The translations under genes were made by a program, and so were the position numbers. Shown piece after piece: positions 48,629 to 61,571 of a stretch of 64,000 nt of DNA. The DNA is from Parus major. Its lineage: Eukaryota; Chordata; Aves; Passeriformes; Paridae. Below the pieces are notes generated by a model. It was not told where the DNA came from, searched no databases, and was given only the letters and a program-made list of their open reading frames with translations. The stretch lies in NCBI RefSeq assembly GCF_001522545.3, contig NC_031770.1, positions 17,090,751 to 17,154,750 on the forward strand. Reading direction: 5' to 3'. Numbering within the stretch: position 1 is the first letter of the stretch; each line of letters starts with the position of its first letter.

Positions 48629-51600
48629 ACATACTCCTTCTTGCAGTGTGTTTGGAGATTCCTCCCTGGAGTGGGGGCACCCCTCAAGGTTACTCCTTGA
48701 GGCTGAGTTAAAGAGATTTGCCTGCAGTCATTGGCACGGGTGAGTAACATCAATCTCTACTTAATAATTGCTTTTGCTTGCTGCAATATAATTGCTTCAA
48801 TATTGCTTCAAAATAGTGTACAATACTAATAGTTATAGCTTCCTCTACTGTGTAGTAAATAATTTTGATTAAGATCTTTTAGTCTAGTCATTGTAATTAT
48901 TTATTTTTATATAAATATATTTGGTTCACCATCCTTTACCTTGTGGGACAAAGTTGTATAAAGGTTCAGTTACACCTATGTAATCCTCTAGCCATAGGTC
49001 ATTGACAAATCTGGGGCTAAGATTGGATCCAGCAGCAGCTGGACTCCTCTCTAGGAAAGAGTTTAGAAAGCAAGGGGGTTCTTTCCGTCCCTCATGACTC
49101 AGCAGAAGAGCTTCTCTAATAAACTTTAGCTGAAGCTCCCATTCTGCCCCCCACAGCAGTATAACCAAGGCCAAAATTATGCAGATCAAGAAACTCTACA
49201 CACTTGTATCACACTGATTTTGAGTTATGGGAGGCCTGGGCAACCCAAACTGGGAACCAAAATGGTGCTGGGATCTGCACTAACTTGCATTCCACCTCAT
49301 GTGATCCCGCTGTCTTTCGGCATCAGAACTGAAAGCGGGAGATGTCGTGGCCCTGAGCTCTGGCTCCTCTCTAGCTGCTGACACACGTTAGGGACAGCTT
49401 GGCAAACAGCTCCTCTACAGAGTGTGCTGAGGAGCCAGAGGGTCCCGGCAGGTGCTTTATGTCCTGTGCAGTAAGACTGAACAAGAGCCATACATTTGCC
49501 AGGGGACTAATTTGAAACGTATGTTTTGACTCATCGGCTCCACGCAGGCACTGTGATCCTGTCTGTAGCACCACAGAGGCTCTTTCTCATTATTCTCCTC
49601 CCTGGGCCACATAGTTTACATGTGCTTTTATCTTTTTTTTCGGTATAGGATTCTTGTCATATCATTTGTGGCTGAGACAGATCTACCCAAGGAAGCAGAG
49701 AGAGTTTCATTCTTGCGGCTTGAATCTCGACTCTGTATTCAAATCCCTGTGATCTTGTGAAGAGTCTGAGGGCAAGATGTGCATCACTGCTGCTCTGGAC
49801 TGTCGCTGGTGGCACAACATGGTGCTTCTCAGGGGGACTCTGAGAACATCACAGTTAATGCCTGTGTCTCTGGGTCTTTTCAGCCAAATGGGTTTTCTTT
49901 CCCCACTGTTTTCAGACTGTTACACTGCAACACTGCTGCCTGGCCCCGGGTGCTGCTGGGGAAGTCCTGCTCAGCTGGAGGGAACTGTGGTGTGTCACCT
50001 TGTGTTCAGGACTGACTTCAACCTACCCCCAAGCTAACCAGCAGGCAGGTCAGTTTTAATGGTTTTCTACAAAAAAGCTGCGTGTGATCCCTTAGTTCAT
50101 GAACTTCCCTGAAAACCGTGACTATATTTGGATCTTCTTGTAACAGAGGGAGGCTTTTGTGGCCAGACTAAGGAAGAGGCCTGCTCCCAAGCCTTGGTGG
50201 AAAATACTCTGGGAGGACTGCTCACAGGAGATGGCAGCTCAGATGTGGGTAGTGTCATAAATAAAGGACAGTTAATTTAAGAAGGGGAAAGATGAGATGA
50301 GAAAGTGTAAAGCACAATAACCAGAAGTTAAAAATCCCTAAGGAAAATATCAAGTCAATGTTAAAGGTCAGAGTAATTCTATTTTTCAAGCCAAATCATT
50401 GCCTTTACTAAGAATAAAAAGAAATGATAATGTAAATATCTTGATACTGTGTTTTCGTTTCAGGCTTGGTATGAATACTTGTATAAATCACTGTCATTCA
50501 AGTCCCTCCTGTATGGATCAGGCCCATCTTTTCCACATTGTTTCTGTGCTTTTTCCATTTCTATCACATCAGCCCATTCTGACCTTGAGGAAGTCTCCTC
50601 CTGTATCTCTGTTCCCTTTCTGAAAAATGAGGGTGATAGTACAGCAAAGCTTCAAGGAAAAAATGCCCTGGAAGTACAATTTCATAGTGGGTTCTGTGAA
50701 CATAGCTCAAGGAAATATGCTCTCAAGCACAAGGTGAATTCAGGTTTCAAAACAGCTTTGATGACAAGTCGATCTAAAATTTCTGTTCCACTTGCCCTTG
50801 GCTTCTTGGGGTGTTCAAAACCATATTCCAGTGAAGGACCCTGGGGCAGCAGGCAGTGCAATGTGGCTGAGGGCTCACACTTGCTGGTTCACATCAGTGC
50901 CTTTACTATGTAGGGCTGTCTGCCAGTCAAAGGCTCCCCTCTTGCAAGCTCAAATTAACTTCATGTCGTTCAGCAATGCCTGCTCTGCATGCATCTGCTG
51001 CTTCACCTCTCATGTTTAGACTAATGAGGACAGAGCCCACACATCTTGTTAAATGTTTGCTGCAGTGTTCACTGTCACATTCTTGGAGAGGCTTGAAAAA
51101 AAAAAAACAAACACAAAAAATTAAGGCCAAGATTACCAGGTACCCTGAACTTATTATTGTATTTGGTAAGAAAAGGGGTTCCTATGTTCATGAAGATGCT
51201 GGGAATATCACAGAACATCCTGGAGACCCGAAGGACGTGAAGGTGGTTAGAGCTAGAAGCCAGCATGAATACAGCAAAGGAAACCTTACTTGTCAAAACT
51301 GATAATCCTCTGTGGTGAAATGACTGGGCTGGGACATGAGGGGAATACAGTGGGCATTGTCCACTTCAGGAGGACTGTCTGCCACAATACTCTCATGGAG
51401 AAGCTGAAGAAATGTGGGCAGGCATAGCAGAATGGGAGATGGTTTGAAAACTGGATAAGTGCTGGGCCCAAAGGCTGGTGGCCCAAAGTGGCACCAGGTT
51501 TATCAGAGATCAGGACCAGCAGTGAAGCCCAAAGCAAGGGGAAGTGAAGACCAACAGGTGGAAGTCTTCTCTATGTCCTGATTGCTCCCTTGTGTGTCTG

Positions 51601-54600
51601 CCATCCATAACATTCCTTGAGAAAGAGATGAGCTGCTACCCTGCTGTCTGTCCCTCTGCTCTGAGCTCTGCCCCAAGAACTGTGGGTGCTGAGTGGTGGA
51701 AAGAAGGCAGTGGGGCAGGAAAAAGGGGAGAATGACAGCAGCAAGGACATCTTTCAGCTGCCTCTGGCTGTGCTGAGGTGATGTGTGGCCACTGGGATGA
51801 GCTAGCGTGGGAAGGAGGGAGAGAGGGTCCAGCTGTGTCCCTTGGGGAACATAGAGGGTTGGAAAGCCACCAGGAACACCAGCACAGCCCTGCTGGTGGT
51901 GAGGGGAGGAAATCTGCCATGTGGGTCAGAGAGCCCCAGAGGGCAGAGGGTCCCAGCTCTGCCATGCCCAGGCTGCTGGGGCTGGCTGGCAGCTCCCCAG
52001 ACACCCTTTCTGTGGCAGGGCTGCTCTGTGAGCACAGCCTGGCTTCTGCAGGATGACTCCAAGCAAAGGGCTCTGACTTCACCCTCTGAAAATGGGAGTC
52101 TTGCTGCTCACCATTTGAATTCTGGAAAAAAAGACAGGGTGGGTCTTACCTCCTGAGCTAACACATCTGCAGAACTGAGGATGGCGCTGCTGCCCTTTGC
52201 CAGAGGAAGTCGGTGCCCATCATGCTGCAGCAGGACAGAGGGAAATCCTTGGGACCCTTCCAGAGTGTTGAGCACTCCAGGTGCTGCCTGCTTCAGCTCT
52301 GTCCTCAGAACTGGGCAGATGGGTCCCTGCACCTCAGCTGAAGCTGGGAAGAGCTGTGTTCACTTGTCCCCTGATTGCTGTCATGCAAGTATAGACGGAG
52401 GGCATCTGGGAGAGAGAGGGCATCCACTGCACATGGTTCTGTGGGGACACACAGCTTGGAGGAGGGCAGGCCACGGCTGGACCGGGCTGTCCTGGCCATG
52501 TGCCAGCTCTCAGGAGCCTCCAGGCCACAGCCATGGTTCCAGCTGCTGGCTCCCTGCCCATCCTGCTGCATGGTGAACCCTGGGCAGGGCAGAGCTGGGA
52601 GCACTGCCTGGTTGTCTCCACTGATGGGCTCCTGCTCTCTTTTCTTTTGCAATGGGAGGGATCAGCAGCAGGAGGAGAAAGGGGCTGCCCTGGCCCTTTG
52701 GTCTGTGGCAGAGCCCAGTCACTGCCCAGGCTGCCAGAGATAAACTTCCACATGGGATGGTTTAAAATATTCCCCTCAAATGGAGCACCTGCTATTGATC
52801 ACACGGAGCTGCAACTGGAAGATTTCATTCAGTTTGCACAGAATGACTCAACTAAATGGTCTGCTGTCTGCAGAAAGGTAATTTTAGCAAGGAGCTTAAA
52901 GCACCTGAGCTCTTGTGAACTGTGCTAGGTTCTTTGCCCTTGATGAGAATGGTAATGCTCCACACTTGAAATGAACCATTGTCAGGGTGCACTGACTTGT
53001 TAATAGTCCCAGACACTGGCAATGAGAAGAGGAGCACTGTAAATATCACTTTTTCCTGCCTTTGTGACTCCAATTCAGACAGACCAGAAGGGAATAAAGT
53101 CTTTAACAGAAGCAGAGATATGAGGGTGATGAGAGCTGGGGACCTCAAAATTTCAGGCTTGTGTTTTTGTGCAGCCACTCAAGTCAGTGCTAGAGAAATA
53201 CAAAATGCAGACGCTCTGATTTTCTGTCATTTCTTACCCTTTGTGCATTTTGTATGAGGGACTTTGAAAACAAGAAGAGAGGGAGAGAGACTCTGGCATG
53301 AAGGGGGAGATTTGATGTGTGAATATGGCTTTCCCTTGAGAAAGGAAAAATGACTGCTTGCCCATGGCAAGCAACCAGGGAGATGCATCTGGTACAGTAT
53401 TAGGAGTACACTGCATAAAGTGAGGCAGGATATCTGTGAGACTTTGAAAAAGATGCAGAAGCCAACAATGGGTGGAACAAATGCAGAGGGAGACCTTCAT
53501 AGGAGCATTTTGCACAATATTACATGTGGAGATGAGGGGAGAAGAGAAACAGGATTGTTTTTCTTTTAGATCCAAGGTTTCTGGGTTCCTTTTGGTCTTC
53601 CCATCTGGGGGCATACTGAAACCTCTGTGTCTGAACGTGGAGAGATTTTCACTGAAATGCTGCACCTTTTAAGCAGCCTTATACTTACAGGTCTGATACA
53701 AAGCACAGACACAGCAGACTTTGAGAATGGCCACAGGAACCACAGAAGATACAAGGAGTTTTTAAATCCCAGTAGTCCAGTGGATAGTAATGCTGGAGGC
53801 AGGTTCATGCTGTAATTTGTATTCAAAGCCTGAACATTAAAGAGAGACCATTTCTAGCACCTGAAATTCAGAACAGGTCTGCTATTCACAGCTGGAAGTT
53901 AACAAATAGATATGATCTCTTATCAGTTTAATATTTGAAATGAGACACTTGAAGGTTTAATTTTCTCCAAATAATACAAAGCAATCTATGGGAGGAAGAG
54001 CAAATTGCAAAAATGAGTAAGAAAATATTGTTCATTCTTTGTTATAACTCAGGAATTAGTGAGAAACACATGAAACTATTAATCACAATAAATGAAACTA
54101 AGAACATCTGCACACAACATATAATTAATATATTATTGTACACCTCCTTGCCGCAGGATGTTTTGGATAGAAGCAAGAATGGGCAGAAGAAGCAATTAGA
54201 CAGAATCAGTAAGAAAGGTCTCTCATGGTGCATTAAGCTCTGGGAAGCAGGAACAGGCTCCAGAAGACTGAACTAGTGACTGTCAGCAGATAGAGAGCAC
54301 ACCAGGGGAAGGAGCATGCTATGCTTATCCCATTTCTCATGCTTTTCTCCTACACACCTTTCACTGTTCAGCCTCAGAGACAGGATGCTGAGCTAAATGA
54401 ACCTTTGGTATGACCCCGTGTGGCTATTCTCATGAATTATCCAAGGCACAGTTTATACATGCTAGGGATGCAATTCACATTCACACAGAGCACCGGCTTA
54501 TGGCTCTGCAAACTCTGCTGGGTATTTACTGGGAGAATTTAAGCAGAGCCTAAGGACTGAGTTCATGCATTCATGTGATCCCATCTTGCCCTATCTGAAA

Positions 54601-55312
54601 TTGCACACTGCCTCTTCTGTGGCTGCTTTTTGGCTTGGGTGCAATTTTAGATGCAATTAGTCAAACATCCTCTCCTGCCATATCTGCCCTGTTGTGAACA
54701 ATTAGTGCTGCATAAGGGAATACATTCTGAAACTCAGATCCCGGGGATTCCTGTCAATTTACACTGATAGTATGCTTACAAGGAAGGAGCTGACAGTCCA
54801 GCTGGAATTAAGTGTTAGCAGCCATGGAGGCCACCGTGCACCAGCCCACAGATGGTCCTCCAATTCTTGCTCACATTTTCAGCTTTGCCTGCCTTGAGCA
54901 TCCTTTTGTTTTTATATGTTACACAAGGTACTGAATATATTTGAATGTCCAGAAATGCATTTCTTAATGTTTCAGCCACAAACAGAGTTAGCAGATATTT
55001 TAATGTGCAACTCATGGGAAGAAAATAATCAGGTCATTAGTTACATACAGGACATTTTCTTCTTGCCAGAGGAGAGGGGACCAGCTGTTAGGAGGCTGAC
55101 CTGCTGCAGTTCCCAGGGTGGCCAAGTTGCCTGAATGCCAGCTCCACCTAAAGAAGGGACAACTTGACTTAGCAAGAGAGAACAATTTGCTCTTAACAGT
55201 GGTTCTCCAAAAGAATCATGCTTTGTGGTGATGAGTTTTTCTGCACATTAAAGCCTGCTCATGGCTAGCTGGGTATCTTACAAACCCTTGTAGAAGTTAC
55301 TTATCAGAAAGG
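48629..55312. other. Intergenic sequence, GC-richer patch at 51.6-52.7 kb
   Basis: No gene is supported. The patch 51640-52740 is richer in G+C, so open frames of 100-150 codons overlap on both strands, as expected by chance. The frame 50449-50913 (154 codons) has no recognisable domain. The frame 52500-52928 ends near a GTAATT donor-like site but has no supporting homology. Confidence 0.5.
51096..51118. repeat. Poly-A-rich tract
   Basis: Twelve A residues followed by CAAACAC and a six-A run. Confidence 0.85.

Positions 55313-55360
<48 letters not shown>
55313..55360. repeat. Pure 48-bp poly-A tract
   Basis: Forty-eight consecutive A residues without interruption, preceded by AGAAAGG and followed by GACAGC. 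No retrogene, SINE or LINE body was recognised upstream of it. Confidence 0.95.
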
Positions 55361-55362
<2 letters not shown>

Positions 55363-58300
55363 CAGCAAACTGCCAAGTCTCCCAAGTCTACCCTCATCCA
55401 GAGCTAAATTTTCTGGGGGAGGGCAAGAAGAGGTCGTTTTTTTAGTGATCAGAGCTCATGTGTTGGAAAAGTTATCAGATGCTGTCTTTTTTTAGCTTTG
55501 TAAAGCTATTTAGCTGTGTTCTGGAAGTAATTGCCTTTTAGTACTCCGGCTAATCAGATCCCTTCTTAGTTTATCCTGGACTAATTAACTCTCATCTCTT
55601 CAAATTATTCCCAGTGCAGCTGATCACCTAAAGACCTCCCATCCCCATGCAGCAGCTGCTGTCCATAGCTGATAAGGTGAGACATTCTTCATCACGAGCT
55701 GTCTTCCCAAGCAAAAAATAGAACTAAATGCTAAGCAGTGCCAGAATAATGTACCAAATAGCAGCCTTTTCTCTAGCTGCAAATTTTTCCTCTCTGGGGA
55801 ACACTGCCTACAGTTCTGGATGCTGTTTTTCTATTATATGGGTTGTAACATGTTACCAGGAAACAAGACTCCATGCACAAGGGACAGCTCAGCCTGATCA
55901 AGCATCTTTGCCCTCTCTGGCTGATGACCTGCTTGTGGTAGAAGACTGCAGCTCTACTTGGGTTATAGCATGAGGTGTGCTATAAAACACCATTTTCCAA
56001 GCATGAGCAGCAATCCTGGGTTACATATCACTGCTCCTCTGCACCTCTTAGACACGGGTGTGGATGCAAAGGATGGGTAAATTAGCTGAGGCTGTAAGAA
56101 GAAGACAAAGCCACACAGCAATATTAAAGTTCAGGATTTGTTGCTTTGGAGACCTTTAGAAATTTCAGGCACAAAAAACCACCAGTTATTTAATGCTAAA
56201 AGATAGAGTGAAGTGGGATGTTCTTTGGAAAAGAGAGAGTGGAGACCATTGAAAGAGTTTGGGTTAAACATTCTTAGGAATGCCATCCCAGGGGATTTGT
56301 ATTTCCAGTGCCATAGCTGTGAGTCTATCGCCAGAAATTCCCTGAGAGCACTCAAAAGAGTCACAGAGAAGCTATGAAAGTCCACTGTTCAGGAAGCTTT
56401 TGTTAATCTTTCTCTCTCTGGTGCTAAAAGAGAAGATGTAACCTGTCTGTTACTTGTCCCTGAATTCCAGTCCTGAGGCTCAGTGTCATGTAAGGGAAGG
56501 TGGCACCAAAACTGGCTGAAGCTGTTTGCTTGTCAAAGCAGTCCCAGGTGGTGATGCAGCTGCTCTCTCCACCCAGATGGCCACAGAGAATCCTTTGATA
56601 TCTTTTCATATGACCCCTTCTGATTATTTACCTGCCAGCACTTGAGTAGTCAACCTTGGCATCTTCAGCACTGGAACGGAACCCTGTGAAAGCCTTGACA
56701 CTGAACCCAAACTTTCAGAAGGGCCCTTCCTATGTGAAGCACCCAAAACGAAGTTCTGAACAGCTGCTGTAATCAGTGGTGTCTGAAATCCATCTTTGGA
56801 TCTGAGCATTGCAGCACGGCCTGCGAATCTGTGAGTTATTAACCTTCCAGATGGCAAGCTGAGGACACATCCCTCGAAAGATGGATGTACAGTGAAATTT
56901 TAATTAACGGTCAATGACCTTTAAGAGTGAGACATAGTGGTCTATGTGCTATACAAGACATCACAGATACCCTAGGAAACTACTGAAATGATGAAAAATA
57001 CTTTTCTTTTTTTGAAGTGGAACATTTTTCTAATAAGATTTCAGCAATCTAATGCAGATTGGAAATGTTGTTTTTCTGCTTTTTTCCTCAAGGATTTTAA
57101 CACCTTCTCAAACCTTCAGCAGACGGATCATGAGATGATCAGATCATAAGATGATTGGATGGTCCCCCAATGTAGATTTATCAGTATCCAAATCCATCCT
57201 TTATCTTTACTTGTCCCAGGACATCAATGGGGAGTTAATCCACTAAGTGTGTCTTCTTGAGTAGGTTCAGGCGTGCTTTGCTTCATTCATATTCAAATGT
57301 CTTCCACTCTTACTCCAAGTCTTCCAGATACGTCAAGCACAGGGTCTGAAGTTTCTTGAGATCAATGATCCCTTTTCTTAGGGTTTTGCCTGTAGAAGTG
57401 TTGAGACCACCAGCACTGAGGGTACATCAGTATTACTCCAAGTGGTGGGTTGCACACCAGGTCTGGTGATCAGCATCGAAGGGAGAGGAGAGGATTTCTG
57501 CAAAGGAGCCGGATCCCACCTGCTGAACAACCACAAGGAGGCAGGAGCACTTTGAAGTGTTTGGTTTGCAGGGAACTGCTCGGCTGCTGTAATCTGCCTT
57601 GCCTGATAGCTACACCTCCCTTGAGGAGGCAGCCCCACGACATTGATAGTATTAAGTATGTGATTCCTCTTGGCTGCGATTTTTCTGGATTAAGAAGACA
57701 TAATTTGCACAACGCCATCTAAAAAGGATGTAGATTCATCTGTGTGTTCAGACTACATCTAGCTACTTTGAAATTGCAGGAGGCAGTGTGGAAACTGGAG
57801 TTTGGGACTGTTATTTGATCCCTAGTGCAATAACTAGCTTGAAGAAGCAGAATGGATAAGATTTCCACTGTCATTTAGTCATACCCACCAACCTTTGCCC
57901 ATAGAGACTTGATGTGTGTTGAGGGTTGGGGAATAATTAGATTTCTGTCTGCTCAACTTCTGAATTGTTATGACTCAGCATGACCAGTTCAGCTGAACAG
58001 TTCCCCTGATGTTAAGGGATTCAACTAAAGAAAACTCAAGCTCATTTTAGAAAGTCAAATACATTATCACTAGTTTTTTTCACAATGAAAAGGAATTAAT
58101 AACATGCAAGCTCATCCAGCTATCTTTCTACTGCAATGGTTGCAGCAAACAACATTCCTGTTATAAAAAGAAATTAATTTCATCATACCACTGTGGCATT
58201 CCCTGTTTGCTCTATTTAAATATAAAAGATTTGTTTTGGGCCATATAATTCAGCCATACAGATTTTGAAAGTTGATAAATGGTCTGAGAACTGAGGTATT

Positions 58301-61300
58301 CAAATTCCTACAACACAGAAAACCATTTATGTTTACAGTGAGTATCCTCACAGTAGTGGGAGCAGTGATTCACCCCACAAAAAACTGCTTGCTTCACTTA
58401 TCTCTCTGTCCAGCAAATCTGCAGGGTATTATCTAGAAGACCAAAAATCTTGGCACTAGAAGATATGAGAACCTCACTATTTAATGCATACAGAATACTA
58501 AAAATGAAGAGGGAAAATGTTAAAGATTTTCATTATGCCTAGTGACCCTCTCTGGATTTAAAATTTGGATATCCTGTCCAAGATGCCTAGAAAACATCTT
58601 ATTCCCTCCACTCCCAACAAGATGAGACTGTTGAGATGTATATGAAGTAAACCTTTTTACTCTTTGTTCTGGGATTAGCAGTAGAATGTGGGGCAGCGTT
58701 TTCAGAAGTTATTTGAATAAGGCTCAGTGAACTGCACATGGAGAGCAGCATCCTTTTGTACCTGGATGTGAGTTATGATTGCTTTTTTATGTGTTTTCTG
58801 CTTCAGGCTTTTTAGTGCTGCTGGGTACGAAGGCTTGCAAGGTTTTAAACAAATGCTTATTTAAATTAAATGTAGAACTATATCCATGCTTTGTTTCTTA
58901 TAGGGGCTTGGGTTGGGCTTTTTGCTATTATGTGTTTTAGCCAGTGGGGAGAAAGTAAAGAGAGAGAACCAGTAGCTTGCTGGCTTCTCTCTCAAAATGA
59001 ATGCACACCTGACTGCTTTGTACAGGGTGATATATCCACTTTGCTGTTATAGATTCTTCAGTGACTGCACCCTAAACAAAACATAAACCCAAATATTGCT
59101 ACAAGAGGACTTTTTTCCATAGCTTTTGAGTTTTCAGTATGAAACTTATCATTTCATAATTGTGTATGTTCATTTTTGTCTAAGAGACTAAAGAACTTTC
59201 AGATTTATCTCAAGACTTTGGAAGAAAATGAATGTGGCAATGTGATGTCAGAGCTGGTATCTTTCAAGCATGTTTCTCTGTTGTTTTCTTCAGAAACTGG
59301 TGGATCATTTCTATGAAAATAAGCACATAATCATTCCTAACTCAGCTTTCCTTCTCATCAGAGTCAAACTTTATAGAGAGCAAGAAATTTATGCAAGACA
59401 TAAACATAAACACTATAATGTGATTTGGTTTTAATATATTCCCTCCTTTTGCAGTTAGAATGGGATTGAAGATTATTTCTTCTACAAAGACTGTAGACTG
59501 GTCAAGTATTTCTTCTGTTGTGCAGAAAACACTTTTATTTTACTGGTGTCAATGCACGGCCTTTAACTTTCCAATCTGTAATTCTAGGCAATTGAGCATG
59601 GTGTGAAGCACTTTACATGGAAATGCTCACTTGGGGATTCTCTGAGCAGGCAGCAGACTCTCAGACTTCCTTGGTGCCTGCAGTGGCAATGCCCACTGTG
59701 GTTGTGCTTTTCACGGCTGGAGTCTTCCCTCACATCCTTGAAAAGGTTAATCCATCATCATAGGAAAGTAATAGGAAATTCATTATTGCAGTCTCTGATA
59801 AGCAAAGCTGGCAGCAAACTTTCGGGGAGCTGGCAGGGCCAGTCTAAGGACAAAGAGAATTCAGCCAGAGGAGACTCAGTCTCGGGGCATTAAGCAGTTT
59901 AGCTTCTCAGAGTGCAGGAAGTCTTCTATTTTAGAATTATTGACAACAATTGCACCTGAACCAAGAAATTAGAGCTAGAAATGACTCCAGAATGATTATC
60001 ACAGATGGATATGTAATGTAACAGCCAGAGGTGAGAAAGATAATGCAGAGGCTGAAAAGAAAGTGGCTCAGATCAGAAGTCCTAGGATGCTCATTTGTTC
60101 TGCGACTAGAAAGAACAGAAGCCACCTTGAATTTCTTCTTTTCCAAAGCCATTCAAGACATTGCTTGATTGGAGTTGAAGTGAAATCAGAGCTGATGTGA
60201 GTTAGAAGCACTTTGGACTATGGTTAGTAAAAATGTTAGGGCTATGAACATCTTTTCCTGAAGGAACAGAAGTAGAAGCCCAATTCAGCAGCAGCTAAAA
60301 CCTCATTGTTGCACAGTTGGAATTAGAAGATCTGTGGGCAACGTTAAATGAAGGTATCATTCCTCAATAGTTTTAACAGTACAGTGCAAGCATGACAATG
60401 ATGAGATAGGAGGCAGATATGGGTGACAGCCTAGGAACTAAATCTGCTCTAATCTACTTGAGTGTAAATCCACTTACTTCAGCTGGTTAACTCTTATGGA
60501 GTGATTCCAGGGTGAGAAAACAGAATTTCACCCCACTGTACTCTTTTGTCGTTGTGTGTTTTTCTTTATGATTTTTACCTTGTAGTCGCAGCAGATAAGG
60601 TGAAACTGTAAATTGTTTATTCTCAGAATTGTATATTCCCAAGGACTTTTCTGTTTGTAAAGCTGGAATGTGTTCAAGCATAGGAGGTACAGTCGAGATA
60701 ACCTGTGCTAGTACAAACAGGAGCAAACAGAGTGCTGAAAGATTTCAGTAATGATCCTCTAACTGCTGGGGACAAAGGCAAATCCCCATGAATTACAAAG
60801 GACTTGTGATCTGGGTTTCCAGCAGGTGCCTAAAGCTGTTGTGACAATCCTGCCTTTGCTTGGATAGCAGTGAGAATAAACAGACTTGTGAAGGGACAAG
60901 GAAAATAAAGCCTCTTTCTACCAGGATTATTAAACAGTTCTTCCTTGCATTGTGCACGCTGATTTTAGGTGGAGACTCAACACTCTGTGGGTTTTGCCTG
61001 GCCTCAAAAGCAGTGTCTGGGGGATGTTCGCAGCTCTGCCCCAGCCACAGCCAAGGGCTGCTGAAGGAAACAGAGTTGGGATGCCTGGGATGGGAAGAGG
61101 ACATGGGTGCAACATCAGTCCCCCTCCTCACAGAACAATTTGGCAATGTGATAATTGTAATCACGCTTCAGGATATATTCTGAATAGCCCATAAATTCTT
61201 ATGAATCAAATTGCCTTAGTCAGCACTGCAGCTTGTTAGCATTAAATTACCATGGTATATAATCCAGAAGGTAAAACCTCTAAATCTTTTGAAAGGTTTG

Positions 61301-61538
61301 TTCTTCTGACTAGTAATTTAACAATCTTGTAAGAAGCCGAGATATAAGAGCTTTCTGGCAGAGAAATAGAGCAGAGGCAATGAAAAAAGTGTCATGTACT
61401 CATCTGAATCAATTGTAGTGTCTAACTTACATTTCTAATGAATTATGAAAGGTGAGATGATTTCTTCCATTTTATTTTAAACTAACCTGAGATCAGACAT
61501 TGTGATTAAATCTGTATTGAGCCTTGCTCCCTTACCTG
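55361..61538. other. Intergenic sequence, AT-rich
   Basis: No gene is supported. It includes AT-rich stretches with homeodomain-type TAAT cores (for example 55500-55680). Short open frames only; the 123-codon minus-strand frame at 60793-61164 overlaps a 107-codon plus-strand frame and looks like chance. Confidence 0.5.
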
Positions 61539-61540
61539 TA

Positions 61541-61571
<31 letters not shown>
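61539..61571. repeat. Compound TG/AG microsatellite
   Basis: A run of about eight TG units passes directly into about eight AG units. Confidence 0.93.

Noticed and set aside
48436..48711. 83- and 65-codon frames near 48.5 kb considered as genes
   Set aside because: They lie over the CR1 3' end and are the antisense translation of that repeat.
50449..50913. 154-codon plus-strand open frame
   Set aside because: No family resemblance, no promoter or splice context, Ser/Cys/Phe-rich low-information protein typical of chance frames.
51636..52753. Several 100-148 codon frames on both strands
   Set aside because: GC-rich composition lowers stop frequency on both strands; the frames overlap one another and none has a domain.
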